Made by a program: the position numbers and the translations under genes. Shown piece by piece: positions 38,468 to 47,386 of a DNA stretch of 48,538 bases; the first letter of the stretch is position 1; every line of letters begins with the position of its first letter. The notes below the pieces were generated by a model that ran no database searches, was not told where the DNA came from, and saw only the letters and a list, made by a program, of their open reading frames with translations. Where the stretch lies: contig JAEOSG010000003.1 in NCBI GenBank assembly GCA_016840485.1, positions 1-48,538 on the forward strand, given 5' to 3'. This DNA comes from Candidatus Baldrarchaeota archaeon (lineage in GTDB: Archaea; Asgardarchaeota; Baldrarchaeia; Baldrarchaeales; DXJG01).

Positions 38468-39331
38468 CTAGTAATGTTTTATCGCTGTTTTGCGTAATTG
38501 TTCAAATGTTACAGGTTTGATGTATGAGAGTTTTTCTGGTCTAAAAACCACGATTATGACAATCACTGTTAAAAAGTGCGTTAATAGTAGGAATGGAAAG
38601 ACAACATAAGATATTCCTTGTTCAACGAGAAGCAGAAGTCCAAAAGCATTATAGGAACTGTGGTAAAGGGTTACAATAAGTAAACTTCCTTTCGTTGAAT
38701 TATAAAGCCATGTATATTCGATTGAAACCAATATTGTGCTTACGAAAAACCAGAGGAAATTATGGTAATTAGTCATCATAATACTATTTTTAACGGTGAA
38801 ATGAGGCCAATGCCATATTGCCCAAAAAACACTCACAACAATGCTTGAATAAAATGCATTATACTTTTCCTGTAACTTTGGTAGCGCATACCCTCTCCAA
38901 CCAATCTCCTCCCACATATTCTGCAAAAAGGTGCTTATCAAAACCGGAACAAACACGACAAGCCGCTGCAAATTCACATAGTTAACTCCCGCAAACATGC
39001 TTAAAACTCCGAGCGAAAAACCATAATACTAAATGACAGTAAAATTGGAGCTAAAAACCAAATTTTTGAAAATTTTTCGACCAAACTGTCCAAAAAGATA
39101 TTCTGACACTTTCTTTCCATACTCTATTAATGAAACTATAATTGCAGCAAAGGTTGGTGAACCGTCACCGATAAGGAAAAAGGGGACGCTTAAAAAAGCT
39201 GGAAACATTCCGTATGAGGCTAAGACCCAAGGTGTAAAACCTAAGGCTCCTATAAGAAACATCAAGCCAAAAAACATAACAGCAAACTTATTTTCAGAAC
39301 CGGCAACCTCAATACTCAATTTTACATTCAA
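38468..39331 (-). pseudogene. CPBP family intramembrane protease (CAAX/Abi), two frameshifts
   Basis: N-terminal part (39029-39331) has three hydrophobic segments. The C-terminal part (38468-38998) has the catalytic motif WEEIGWRGYALP, with Glu-Glu and Arg, and later FWAIWHWPHF and YHSSYNAFG with the expected histidines and Asn. The middle needs two single-base repairs: one extra T/A at T5 39063-39067 gives KIWFLAPILLSFSIMVF, and one extra at A5 39016-39020 returns to SLGVLSMFAGVNYVNL. An apparent in-frame TAG at 39029-39031 disappears once both are made. The enzyme class cleaves prenylated proteins or small peptides in the membrane and is often linked to bacteriocin immunity. Confidence 0.78.
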
Positions 39332-39592
39332 CTCCTTTACAAAACGTGATAGACACTTATGAATAAAAACTTTTTAAAATGTTAGAAGAATTGTCGGCAG
39401 AATAAGAGCAGCAATCTAACTATATTTGTTTCGGCTTTAATTTACAATTCAAATTATATTCTTGTGGTGTTTTATCAAAAATGTTACTATTTTGAGTTTT
39501 ATTAGAGATAACGTGTGGTAACATTAGATGTAAGTTAAATAAAAAATCTAAGATCTTTTGTCTGTTGATGTTAATTATTAAATGGGTAAACG

Positions 39593-41398
39593 TTATTTTT
39601 GTAGTTTTTTAGCTTGTTCGATGTATTCTAGTGATTGATGTCTGAAGTATTTGTTGTAGAGTTGTGCGTATTTTCCTCCTTTTGCCATTAGTTCTTCGTG
39701 GCTGCCTTCTTCCACTATTTTTCCTTTTTCTAAGACTATTATTCTATCCACGTTTCTTACTGTCCAAAGTCTGTGAGCTATTATTATTGTTGTGCGTCCT
39801 TTCATAACGTTTTTAATGGCTTTTTGAATACGGATTTCCGTGAAGGGGTCTACTGAAGCTGTTGCTTCGTCCATTATAAGTATTGAAGGGTTTTCAAGTA
39901 GAACTCTTGCAATTGCTATGAGTTGTCGTTGACCCATTGATAACAGGCTCCCTCTTTCGCCGATGTTAGTTTCTAATCCTTGTGGAAGATCGTTTATCCA
40001 GTCTGCTCCTCCAGCTTGCTCTAATGCCCAGAGGACTTCTTCACGTGTTGCGGAAGGCTTGCCGTATTTAATGTTGTTTTCAACGGTGTCGGCAAAAAGA
40101 AATGGTGTTTGAGGGATTATTCCAACTAGTTTTCTATAATGTTTTAGTGAGAAATTTCTTATGCTTATTCCATCGATAAGGATGTCTCCTCCTTGAAATT
40201 CATATAGTCTAGCTATTAGTTTTGCTAAACTTGATTTACCTGCTCCTGTATGTCCTACTAGTGCAATTGATTCACCTGGACGTATAGTTAGGTTAAAGTT
40301 ATTGAAAACTTTTTTACCAGGCTCATATTCGAAGACAAGGTTTTTTATAACTATTTCTCCTCTCAGTTTTCGCGGCTTCAAGTTTCCTTTTTGTTTTACT
40401 TTTGGTTCAGCATCTATGAGAGAGAAAATTCTCTCCGATGCTGATAATCCAGCTTGGAATTGTGGCCAGAAAGTTGCGAGTGAAAGTAGAGGGAAGAAGA
40501 GTTGCCAAAGGCTTTGGAAGAAAAGGTAGAAGTCTCCTGCGGTGATGTGTCCCTTTAATATTTCGTTTCCACCGAAATATAGTATTAGAACTAGTGCTAT
40601 TCCTTGGATGATGTTTAGTGTTGGTCTAACTGTGTTGAGCCAGAGGGCTCTTTTGAGATTGACCTTGTAAGATTGGTTATTTACTTCGATAAATTTTTCA
40701 TGTAGTTTCTTTTCTTGTCTAAAGGTTTTTGCTATTTGTATGCCTGAAATGGTTTCCTGCACAAAGGCGTTAACCACAGCTAGTGCTCTTTGCCCTAACA
40801 ATGTTAATTTCCTTGCAATTTTTCTAAATGATAAGGCTACTGCGAAGATAAAGGGGACCATTAATAAGGTTATTAATGTTAACTTTAAGCTTATCATGAA
40901 CATTGCCGACAAAAGTATGATAACGACAAGAAATGAACTTAATACTTGCATAGTTAAGCTTACGGTGTTTCCGAAGTCTCGGCTGTCGGTGTTTATTCTT
41001 GAAACAATTTTTCCAGTAGGGTTTTTATCGAAAAATGACATGTCGAGATTTAAAACGGCTTTACATGCTTTGCTACGTAAATCTAAAACAACGTTTCCAA
41101 TAGCTTTTGAAGAGTATATTTGCCTAAAGTAATTGAAAACCCAAGCAAGTAAATTTAAAACTAAGGTTAGTAGGATCACCATGATTAGGTAAAAAGTGTT
41201 TTTTGTAGTTTCTAACATGTTTATGGCTTCTCTCATCAATATTGGGGTTAGTGAGGTGGAAATTGAGTTAAGGGTTAAAAATAAAACTACTATGAGCATT
41301 GAACGTTTATATGGACGAAAATATGTTAAAATTCTTTTGAGCAATTCGATATCTGAATATTTTCTGTCATATTCTTCAGCTCCTAATCCTCTCATCAT
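39593..41398 (-). CDS. ABC exporter half-transporter (heterodimer subunit 1)
   Basis: 601 residues: six transmembrane helices (about 35-310) then a nucleotide-binding domain (about 345-590). Walker A is GHTGAGKSS, Walker B IMDEATASVD, with a full catalytic Glu. The signature is LLSMGQRQL, where the usual LSGGQ Gly is Met. It starts two bases after the stop of the upstream partner gene, so the two are cotranscribed. The family exports lipids, drugs or peptides. The altered signature pairs with the degenerate Walker B of the partner, as in asymmetric heterodimers of the TM287/288 and TmrAB type. Substrate unknown. Confidence 0.9.
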   Translation of the reverse strand: MMRGLGAEEYDRKYSDIELLKRILTYFRPYKRSMLIVVLFLTLNSISTSLTPILMREAINMLETTKNTFYLIMVILLTLVLNLLAWVFNYFRQIYSSKAIGNVVLDLRSKACKAVLNLDMSFFDKNPTGKIVSRINTDSRDFGNTVSLTMQVLSSFLVVIILLSAMFMISLKLTLITLLMVPFIFAVALSFRKIARKLTLLGQRALAVVNAFVQETISGIQIAKTFRQEKKLHEKFIEVNNQSYKVNLKRALWLNTVRPTLNIIQGIALVLILYFGGNEILKGHITAGDFYLFFQSLWQLFFPLLSLATFWPQFQAGLSASERIFSLIDAEPKVKQKGNLKPRKLRGEIVIKNLVFEYEPGKKVFNNFNLTIRPGESIALVGHTGAGKSSLAKLIARLYEFQGGDILIDGISIRNFSLKHYRKLVGIIPQTPFLFADTVENNIKYGKPSATREEVLWALEQAGGADWINDLPQGLETNIGERGSLLSMGQRQLIAIARVLLENPSILIMDEATASVDPFTEIRIQKAIKNVMKGRTTIIIAHRLWTVRNVDRIIVLEKGKIVEEGSHEELMAKGGKYAQLYNKYFRHQSLEYIEQAKKLQK

Positions 41399-41399
41399 T

Positions 41400-43229
41400 T
41401 TAACTTTCCCCTATGCTAACACTTTTAGAAAACTCTTCGCCAAATCTTTCTGCAAATATTTTCCTGTATTCTTCACATGTTTTTAGAAGTTCTTCGTGGG
41501 TTCCTTTGGCAACGATTTCGCCTCGCTTCATGACGAGAATTAAATCTGCCCATCTAATTTGACTTAATCTATGGGTTATTATGAAGGTGGTTCTACCTTT
41601 ACGAGCCTTGAAAATAGCTTTTTGAATTTTGTCTTCTGTTTCCGAGTCTATGGCGGAAGTGCTATCGTCGAGGATAAGTATCCTTGGGTTCGTTAGAAGT
41701 GCTCTCGCTATTGCGATGCGTTGTCTTTCTCCTCCAGATAATGTTACACCGCGTTCACCTATAACTGTAAAATATCCGTTTGGCAGCTTGGATATAAATT
41801 CGTGGGCTTGTGCTTCCTTTGCTACCTCAATAACTTCTTCAAGAGAACTAGGTTTACCGAAGGTGATGTTTTCGTAAATGGTTGTAGAAAATAGGAAGAT
41901 ATCTTGTTCAATGTAAGATATCTGCTCTCTAAGGCATTTTAAATCATATTTTCGTATATCGATTCCATCTATTAAAATTCTTCCACTTGTCACGTCGTAT
42001 AGGCGGGAGATAAGTTTTACTAGGGTTGTTTTCCCTGACCCTGTTGTCCCTACGATTGCAACCGTCTGACCCGGTTTGACTTCAAAATTAATGTTTTTTA
42101 ACACGAGTTTCGAGCTTCCAGGGTACGCGAAAGAAACATTTTCAAATTTAACTGCTCCTTCTATTTTCTTTTTCACTCCTTTAGGGTTTTCATCTATTTC
42201 AGTTTTCTTATTCATTATTTCAAGAAGTCTTTCAGCGCCGGCAACGGCTAAGCGAACAGTTGAAAAAGCCCAAATGGAAATAAAAGTTGGAAAACGAAGA
42301 GTTCCAAGTAAACCAACATATCCGATTATTTGCCCAATTTGCATAAGTCTTTGAAGATAAAGAAAAATTGCGTGAGCTAAACCAAAAGTTAATACTAAAC
42401 TGACTAACAGTAGAGGAACATATTTACCTTGTATTTTCCCCTGCTCAACGTACGCATCACAATAATTCTTAGCATACCTATAATACTTTTTTAACTCACT
42501 CTCCTCTTGGGAACTCCCCTTAACAACTTCTATACCTGTTAACGACTCATTTAGGGCAGCGTTCATCAATCCAAACTGCTTCCTTAACTCGATAGTGACG
42601 GGCCCTAATTTCTTAATGTAGCCTCTTAAAGTTATCAAAAAGAATATTACAAACAGTAGAGGTGTTAAAAGGAGGTCTCGAGGATAATATATTGCAATGA
42701 AAATTATTGGCACGAATAGTTGAAGAAAGGCTTGAAATATGAGAGATATGGAGGGTGAAACAAGAAAATTCAACATTCTAACGTCGTTTGTTGTTCTAGC
42801 CATGATATCTCCAATTCTCTGTAAATCGTGGAAACTTTGGCTTTTCCCTAGAAGATTTGTATAAAACTCGTACCTTGCGTCACGTTCAACTCGTTGAGCA
42901 ACTATTTCCCTCAAAAAATTCGACATTAAATTTAGTAATGGCATACCAATGGCTATTAGAAGAATTGAAAAAGTGTAGTGCAAGAGTTTACTCGCATCAT
43001 TCATTATAAAAGCATCAATAGCATCACCGATTAAAACCATCATTTCAGAATTTAAAATAGAAGACAAAATAGAGCCGGTAAAAGAAAGTAAAAGCAAATA
43101 TTTATTGGAACCGTGAAGAATATGAGAAATAATCCATCTAACGGCTCCCTTCCTTCTAGCTTCTTGAAAAGGATCAATTCCAACCGTAAATTCAGATCGC
43201 TCCAAATAGTTCTGCTCTGAAACCACCAT
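41400..43229 (-). CDS. ABC exporter half-transporter (heterodimer subunit 2)
   Basis: About 609 residues: six transmembrane helices, then a nucleotide-binding domain. Walker A is GTTGSGKTT and the signature TLSGGERQRIAIARALL is canonical. Walker B reads ILILDDSTSAID: the residue after the Walker B aspartate is Asp, not the catalytic Glu. The ATG at 43229 follows GGAAG; an ORF extension of five codons starts at a TTG. First gene of a two-gene operon with the downstream subunit. One ATP site is therefore expected to be active and the other degenerate. Confidence 0.88.
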   Translation of the reverse strand: MVVSEQNYLERSEFTVGIDPFQEARRKGAVRWIISHILHGSNKYLLLLSFTGSILSSILNSEMMVLIGDAIDAFIMNDASKLLHYTFSILLIAIGMPLLNLMSNFLREIVAQRVERDARYEFYTNLLGKSQSFHDLQRIGDIMARTTNDVRMLNFLVSPSISLIFQAFLQLFVPIIFIAIYYPRDLLLTPLLFVIFFLITLRGYIKKLGPVTIELRKQFGLMNAALNESLTGIEVVKGSSQEESELKKYYRYAKNYCDAYVEQGKIQGKYVPLLLVSLVLTFGLAHAIFLYLQRLMQIGQIIGYVGLLGTLRFPTFISIWAFSTVRLAVAGAERLLEIMNKKTEIDENPKGVKKKIEGAVKFENVSFAYPGSSKLVLKNINFEVKPGQTVAIVGTTGSGKTTLVKLISRLYDVTSGRILIDGIDIRKYDLKCLREQISYIEQDIFLFSTTIYENITFGKPSSLEEVIEVAKEAQAHEFISKLPNGYFTVIGERGVTLSGGERQRIAIARALLTNPRILILDDSTSAIDSETEDKIQKAIFKARKGRTTFIITHRLSQIRWADLILVMKRGEIVAKGTHEELLKTCEEYRKIFAERFGEEFSKSVSIGES

Positions 43230-43244
43230 GACCGTAACTTCCAA

Positions 43245-43907
43245 TGTTTTAACAAAATAATTTAAAATGCAATATAAGCAAATATCTTTAACTTTTAACC
43301 TTTTCTAAAATCTCGTAAAAGATTTAAACACAATTTTAATGCTACTTAAAGCCATATTGGAAGAAAATTTTGCTTCTTTTGAGTGGTGGGATTGACATAT
43401 CTTGTGGATACAGCTATTTTTCTTGAGTTGCTTTACTAAGTTTATTTAAGTCAGGCGTTTTTGTCTTTTTGAGTCTTCTTTTAACTATGAGCATTGCTGT
43501 TGATTATACTTGTTACTATGATTAGGTTTTGTATTTTTGTTTTAGTTGTCTATCATCTTTTTTATTTGGTAAGGTGTTTTTGTCTTTTTCTACTGTTAAT
43601 CTAAGAGGGAAGGATAGTTATCTTTGGATTATCTAGTTGATGGTTTAGCGGAAGAAGTTGTTAGCGCGCTTATGATTTTAAATGATCTACTTCGATGACA
43701 TTATGTATGGTTAATGTTCACGATTTGTAGCGTTCGTGAACTGTTGATATTGCTAGTTTAGATGTAGAGATTTTCCTAAGCTTTTTAAGCTATTTGAAAC
43801 GATGGAAGTATGGTTAAAGATAATAAAGAGGCTATTCTACGAAAGGTTATTAAATCTAAAAATAAATTGAACTCACTGAAAGTTATCTTGTGTCGGTGGT
43901 AATTGGT
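43245..43907. other. Intergenic region with PIN-domain remnant
   Basis: Between divergent genes. Apart from the PIN remnant at 43392-43439 nothing is recognised. A frame around 43622-43700 (LDYLVDGLAEEVVSALMI) is open for about 25 codons without clear start and may be a second remnant. T-rich stretches are frequent. Promoter sequences for the ABC operon and the Fe-S gene must lie here. Confidence 0.4.
43392..43439 (+). pseudogene. PIN toxin N-terminal remnant
   Basis: A TTG preceded by GAGTGGTGGG starts L-T-Y-L-V-D-T-A-I-F-L-E-L-L-Y and then a TAA. This matches the beginning of VapC PIN proteins (T-Y-L-V-D-T-D/A-I-F-L-E). Downstream no clean PIN sequence follows in any frame. It appears to be the start of a decayed toxin gene. 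Confidence 0.4.
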
Positions 43908-44726
43908 ATGGTTAGGCCACTTTGGTTTACTGAGTTGCTTAAAAAACTTTTTCCTTATCGTTTTGTTCTTGCAAAGCTTACACGCGTACCTGTTATAGGT
44001 AGAATCCTTGATAACATGCTTTTTAAAGGGGATGAAATATACTATTTGCCTAAAGCTGATGTAATTGAAATAAACAAAAAAGTTGAAAGACCAGAGGATA
44101 TGGTTTTACCTTATCAAGTAGCGGAATATTTTGTTGAGAGGGCAAGCTATATTTTTGCAATGAATTTTTGTATTTGCCGCCTTTCGTCTAACTGTAAAAA
44201 TTATCCCATTAATATTGGATGTCTTTTCTTAGGTGAAGCTGCAAAGCAAATTGACCCTAGGTTTGGTCGTCCCTTAACAAAAAGGGAAGCACTTGAACAT
44301 TTAAGAAAAGCTAGGGAAGCTGGCCTAGTTCACTTAATTGGAAGAGATAAGATTGACTCAGTTTGGTTAGATGCTAAACCTCCAAGTAAACTTTTAACTA
44401 TATGCAACTGTTGTCCATGTTGTTGTTTATGGAAAATAATTCCCCATCTTTCCACTAAGATTGCAGCAAGAATCAAGAAAATGCCTGGCGTAAATGTTAA
44501 AATAGATTACAGTAAATGTGTTGGATGTGGAATCTGTGCCGATGGAATATGTTTTGTGAATGCTATTCACATGATTAACGGAAAACCAGTTATAACCGAT
44601 GATTGTAGAGGTTGTGGTAGGTGTGTTGAGGTTTGCCCTCAAGGAGCCATTAAAATAATCATAGAGAACAGGAACTTTTTGGATGAAACAATAAAAAGGA
44701 TATCTTCCGTTGTAGATGTAACATAA
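43908..44726 (+). CDS. Cys-rich 4Fe-4S electron-transfer protein (CxCR...ICNCCPCCC type)
   Basis: 272 residues. Three cysteine-rich parts are visible: NFCICRLSSNC followed by IGCLFLGEAA; the helical EHLRKAREAGLVH segment and ICNCCPCCCLWK; and a C-terminal ferredoxin domain with KCVGCGIC and CRGCGRCVEVCPQGA, enough for two [4Fe-4S] clusters. Proteins of this type occur in many anaerobes; the first cysteine block probably binds another cluster. Role is electron transfer, partner unknown. ATG at 43908 follows GGTGG. Paralogous to the broken gene at 29336-30152 and to 45143-46012. It is convergent with a smaller ferredoxin gene. Confidence 0.78.
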   Translation: MVRPLWFTELLKKLFPYRFVLAKLTRVPVIGRILDNMLFKGDEIYYLPKADVIEINKKVERPEDMVLPYQVAEYFVERASYIFAMNFCICRLSSNCKNYPINIGCLFLGEAAKQIDPRFGRPLTKREALEHLRKAREAGLVHLIGRDKIDSVWLDAKPPSKLLTICNCCPCCCLWKIIPHLSTKIAARIKKMPGVNVKIDYSKCVGCGICADGICFVNAIHMINGKPVITDDCRGCGRCVEVCPQGAIKIIIENRNFLDETIKRISSVVDVT

Positions 44727-44869
44727 ATGTTTTACTATGCTACTTCTGTTAAATGGACTTTATCCGCAGGTTTTGCGCGTGTGATTATAGACGTTATAGG
44801 ATGTCCCCTATAGATAAAAAGGAAGTTCATTGAGATGTAAAAAGAATTGTTGTTTTAAGGTTTTAAATC

Positions 44870-45130
44870 TTAATATATGACTTTTATTGCTTTTTGGGGG
44901 CACGCTTTAACACATTTCATACAATGTGTACATAGTGATAGCCATACTGCTGTTATTTGCCAATACTGTGGGTCATATGGGTTTTCTTCTTTTACGTTGA
45001 GTGGCGGGTGCATTAGGAAAACCGCTGGGTCACAGACTTTGAGACATATACCACATGTTCTTGGGTCTATGCCTCCCGTTGCGTTTCCGCATTTCGTGTA
45101 ATCTATTATTATCTTTGTTTTTCCCATCAT
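44870..45130 (-). CDS. Small 2[4Fe-4S] ferredoxin-like protein
   Basis: 86 residues. First cluster motif is spread out: Y-T-K-C-G, then RTCGICLKVCD. The second motif is LCTHCMKCVKACPQKAI, the classical C-x2-C-x2-C-x3-C-P. A long insert between them (HPPLNVKEENPYDPQYW) is unlike plain ferredoxins. TAGGTGAAAC lies before the ATG at 45130. Twelve bases after the stop of the 45143-46012 gene, so they form an operon and may work together as an electron-carrying module. Confidence 0.82.
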   Translation of the reverse strand: MMGKTKIIIDYTKCGNATGGIDPRTCGICLKVCDPAVFLMHPPLNVKEENPYDPQYWQITAVWLSLCTHCMKCVKACPQKAIKVIY

Positions 45131-45142
45131 GTTTCACCTAGG

Positions 45143-46012
45143 TTAATATTCGTTTTTAAGTGCGGGAATTTCTTCTCTTGGAACAAGTTTTATTGCACCG
45201 TGCGGACAATGATCTCTGCACAAACCGCATCCAAAACATTTTTTCTGGTCAATTAATACTCTTTTTAAGGTTGGACTGTACTTTATGGCTCCAAATTGGC
45301 AATATGATACGCATGTTTTACATCCTTGACAGAGATCTGGGTCTACTTGTGCAACGTACTCTGCTTTGTAAACTGTTTTAAGGTTAAAGTCCATTCTTAG
45401 CCGTAATCCTCCGCATTGAGGTGTTTCGCATGAGCAGATCGCATTTATGTACGGCACTGGTTGAAACCATACCGTGAAAACTCTTCCTTTTCTGTTCTGT
45501 TCCTCAAGAACTTTTACAGCTTCTTCTCTATCTAACCTATATTTTACATTTTTGGGGATAAATCTTGGCAGTTTCTCTATTATTCCAGATAGTACTCCGA
45601 AATTTATGCAGCAAACATCTTTTACTCCTCTTTGCATCCATCTGCATAAGCAGTAGTTTCTAATTATTGGTTCGGCGGCTAAGTTGAGTATTATGGTTTT
45701 TGCATCTTCTATTGGTATTACTTGGCCGAAATGTCCATCGGCTCTAATTGCCTTTCTGTTTTTGCTTTCTGAGTGTATCATTCTTTCAAGTTGCCAACGT
45801 ATTACTCGGCCAATTATGGGCATTTTAAGTTTGTAACCTAATCCGATAGAGGACATTCCCATTACTTTTCTTATGAAAACTTTCTCAAAATTCATCCACT
45901 GTTCCATAAGGTATTCTTCTAGGTTTAGTTCTTTTGCTAACTGGTCTGAATAGTTTTTTGCGTTTAAATACCATTTTCCACCTGCTCCATGCTTCATACA
46001 CCATTCACACAT
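45143..46012 (-). CDS. Cys-rich 4Fe-4S protein, distant relative of 43908-44726
   Basis: 289 residues. The N terminus MCEWCMKHGAGGKWY holds a C-x2-C. The middle has NYCLCRWMQRGVKDVCC, ICSCETPQCGG, and the C-terminal domain has LCQGCKTCVSYCQFGA and KCFGCGLCRDHCPHGA, so two ferredoxin clusters plus the family's extra cysteine blocks. Same architecture as the gene at 43908-44726 but diverged. GGGAGG precedes the ATG at 46012. Upstream gene of a two-gene operon with the 86-residue ferredoxin. Role is presumably redox; substrate partner unknown. Confidence 0.8.
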   Translation of the reverse strand: MCEWCMKHGAGGKWYLNAKNYSDQLAKELNLEEYLMEQWMNFEKVFIRKVMGMSSIGLGYKLKMPIIGRVIRWQLERMIHSESKNRKAIRADGHFGQVIPIEDAKTIILNLAAEPIIRNYCLCRWMQRGVKDVCCINFGVLSGIIEKLPRFIPKNVKYRLDREEAVKVLEEQNRKGRVFTVWFQPVPYINAICSCETPQCGGLRLRMDFNLKTVYKAEYVAQVDPDLCQGCKTCVSYCQFGAIKYSPTLKRVLIDQKKCFGCGLCRDHCPHGAIKLVPREEIPALKNEY

Positions 46013-46327
46013 AAGAAAATCCTCCCTTTTCTCTGGATCTAGGTTTACCGTAATTTTTGAATTGCAAAGTAGTGCACTTATCGTTAAAAAAGTAACGAGA
46101 GTCAGGGGATTTTTAAAACCTTGTAAATAAAGTATAGAAACAACTTCAAATTACTCTTAGGCGGTAAATGTTAAATATACAAACAAGATCTCAGCAGACT
46201 TTAGCATGAAAGACATGATATAACTCCATCTTATCAAGCTACTAGCTAGTATGTTCACATCCGTTAAGATAAGCAGATATTCTTTACAGTTCTTAGCAAT
46301 TCCACCACTACAGTTTTAAGTTTAATT
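46013..46327. other. Intergenic region
   Basis: AT-rich, with TTTAAATTCA-like stretches near 46060-46140 that could hold the Fe-S operon promoter. No open frame, RNA or repeat recognised. Confidence 0.4.
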
Positions 46328-46783
46328 TCATTCAACTAATTTTGCTTCTGTTTCTTTTAAGATATTAATCAGCTCTTCAACAAACATTTTAACTCCAGGG
46401 GGCGTAATTGGATGAAAAAGAAAGAATAATGCTATGATAATGATAAAACTTACTGTTCCAATCGGATCGGATCTAAACATTAAAGTACTTAGCGCCGCAC
46501 CTATGGATCCGCCAATAACCGCTTTAGGGCCCATTTCTATTACAAATTCACCAGTAGGAGACCAGTTTATGACCACTTCGCTAAAATCACCCTTATGCAT
46601 TATATTTATTTCCAAGCCAACCTTAGAAAAACCAAGCTTATATCCATGCCCCAACGCAATTCTAATATAATGTGGTTCTCTTGTTTCTTCTATTTTAACC
46701 CCAGGCCGTCTGATGTACTCGAGAACAATATTGTATGCTTTTGTCCGCGTTAGATGAGTAAATATTCTCTTAACAACCTTCAC
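46328..46783 (-). CDS. Unknown membrane protein, paralogue of 46915-47373
   Basis: About 151 residues. An N-terminal soluble part of about 85 residues has EETREPHYIRIALGHGY and FSKVGLEINI, then two hydrophobic helices (about 90-130), and a C-terminal cytoplasmic tail FVEELINILKETE. The paralogue shares REPHYIR, FSKV-LEINI, W-x-PT and FVEEL-N-LKETE. I chose the GTG at 46783 because GGTGAG lies nine bases upstream; a GTG at 46801 is possible. Family not recognised. Forms a cassette with the next two genes. Confidence 0.65.
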   Translation of the reverse strand: MKVVKRIFTHLTRTKAYNIVLEYIRRPGVKIEETREPHYIRIALGHGYKLGFSKVGLEINIMHKGDFSEVVINWSPTGEFVIEMGPKAVIGGSIGAALSTLMFRSDPIGTVSFIIIIALFFLFHPITPPGVKMFVEELINILKETEAKLVE

Positions 46784-46914
46784 AGTATTCAACTCACCCA
46801 CGAACGTCAGTTATAACATTTAAGTTTTAACTCTAACTTTACGAAACTGTTTTTCTTTCCTATTTGAGACTTGAGTTGATGAAATGAATTTACAATTAGG
46901 TATGTTTATGTTAT

Positions 46915-47373
46915 TTATTTTAGTTGTTGTTTTTCTGTTTCTTTTAGAACATTTACTAACTCTTCAACAAATTCTTTGGCTGCAGGAGGTGGATGAAAAA
47001 TGTAAAGTAATGCAATTGCTATGACGATGATAAAACTTCCCTCAACCGTTTTCCATATTAGAAGCTCTAAAACAGTAGCAAGCAAACCGCCGATAAACGC
47101 GCCGAGAAAAGTTTCCATTACATAGCTTGTGGTTGGATCCCAGCTTACAGCTATCTCACTCAATCTATTCATCGATTCTATATTTATTTCCAAACTAACC
47201 TTGGAAAATGGAATAGGAATAGGCCGATATCCCGGTTTTAAAGCAAACCTAATGTAGTGCGGCTCTCTTGCCTCCTCAACAGCGTAACCAAGCTGATTAA
47301 TGTGTTGAAAAATAATTTTATATGTTTGTGTCTGCGGTAAGCGAGCAGTTATCCTCTTAACAATTCCTCCCAT
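46915..47373 (-). CDS. Unknown membrane protein, paralogue of 46328-46783
   Basis: 152 residues with the same plan as its neighbour: a soluble N-terminal part with EEAREPHYIRFALKPGYR and FSKVSLEINI, two hydrophobic helices, then FVEELVNVLKETE. Starts 13 bases after the stop of the 47387 gene, so probably cotranscribed. No family assigned. The matching tails suggest that the two act together or are a recent duplication with divergence. Confidence 0.68.
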   Translation of the reverse strand: MGGIVKRITARLPQTQTYKIIFQHINQLGYAVEEAREPHYIRFALKPGYRPIPIPFSKVSLEINIESMNRLSEIAVSWDPTTSYVMETFLGAFIGGLLATVLELLIWKTVEGSFIIVIAIALLYIFHPPPAAKEFVEELVNVLKETEKQQLK

Positions 47374-47386
47374 GTTTATCGCCTAC

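Noticed and set aside
39029-39031. In-frame TAG within the CPBP protease gene, as possible amber recoding
   Set aside because: The surrounding in-frame sequence is not protease-like. Two single-base repairs at neighbouring homopolymers give a normal membrane helix and bypass the TAG, so it is a frameshift by-product.
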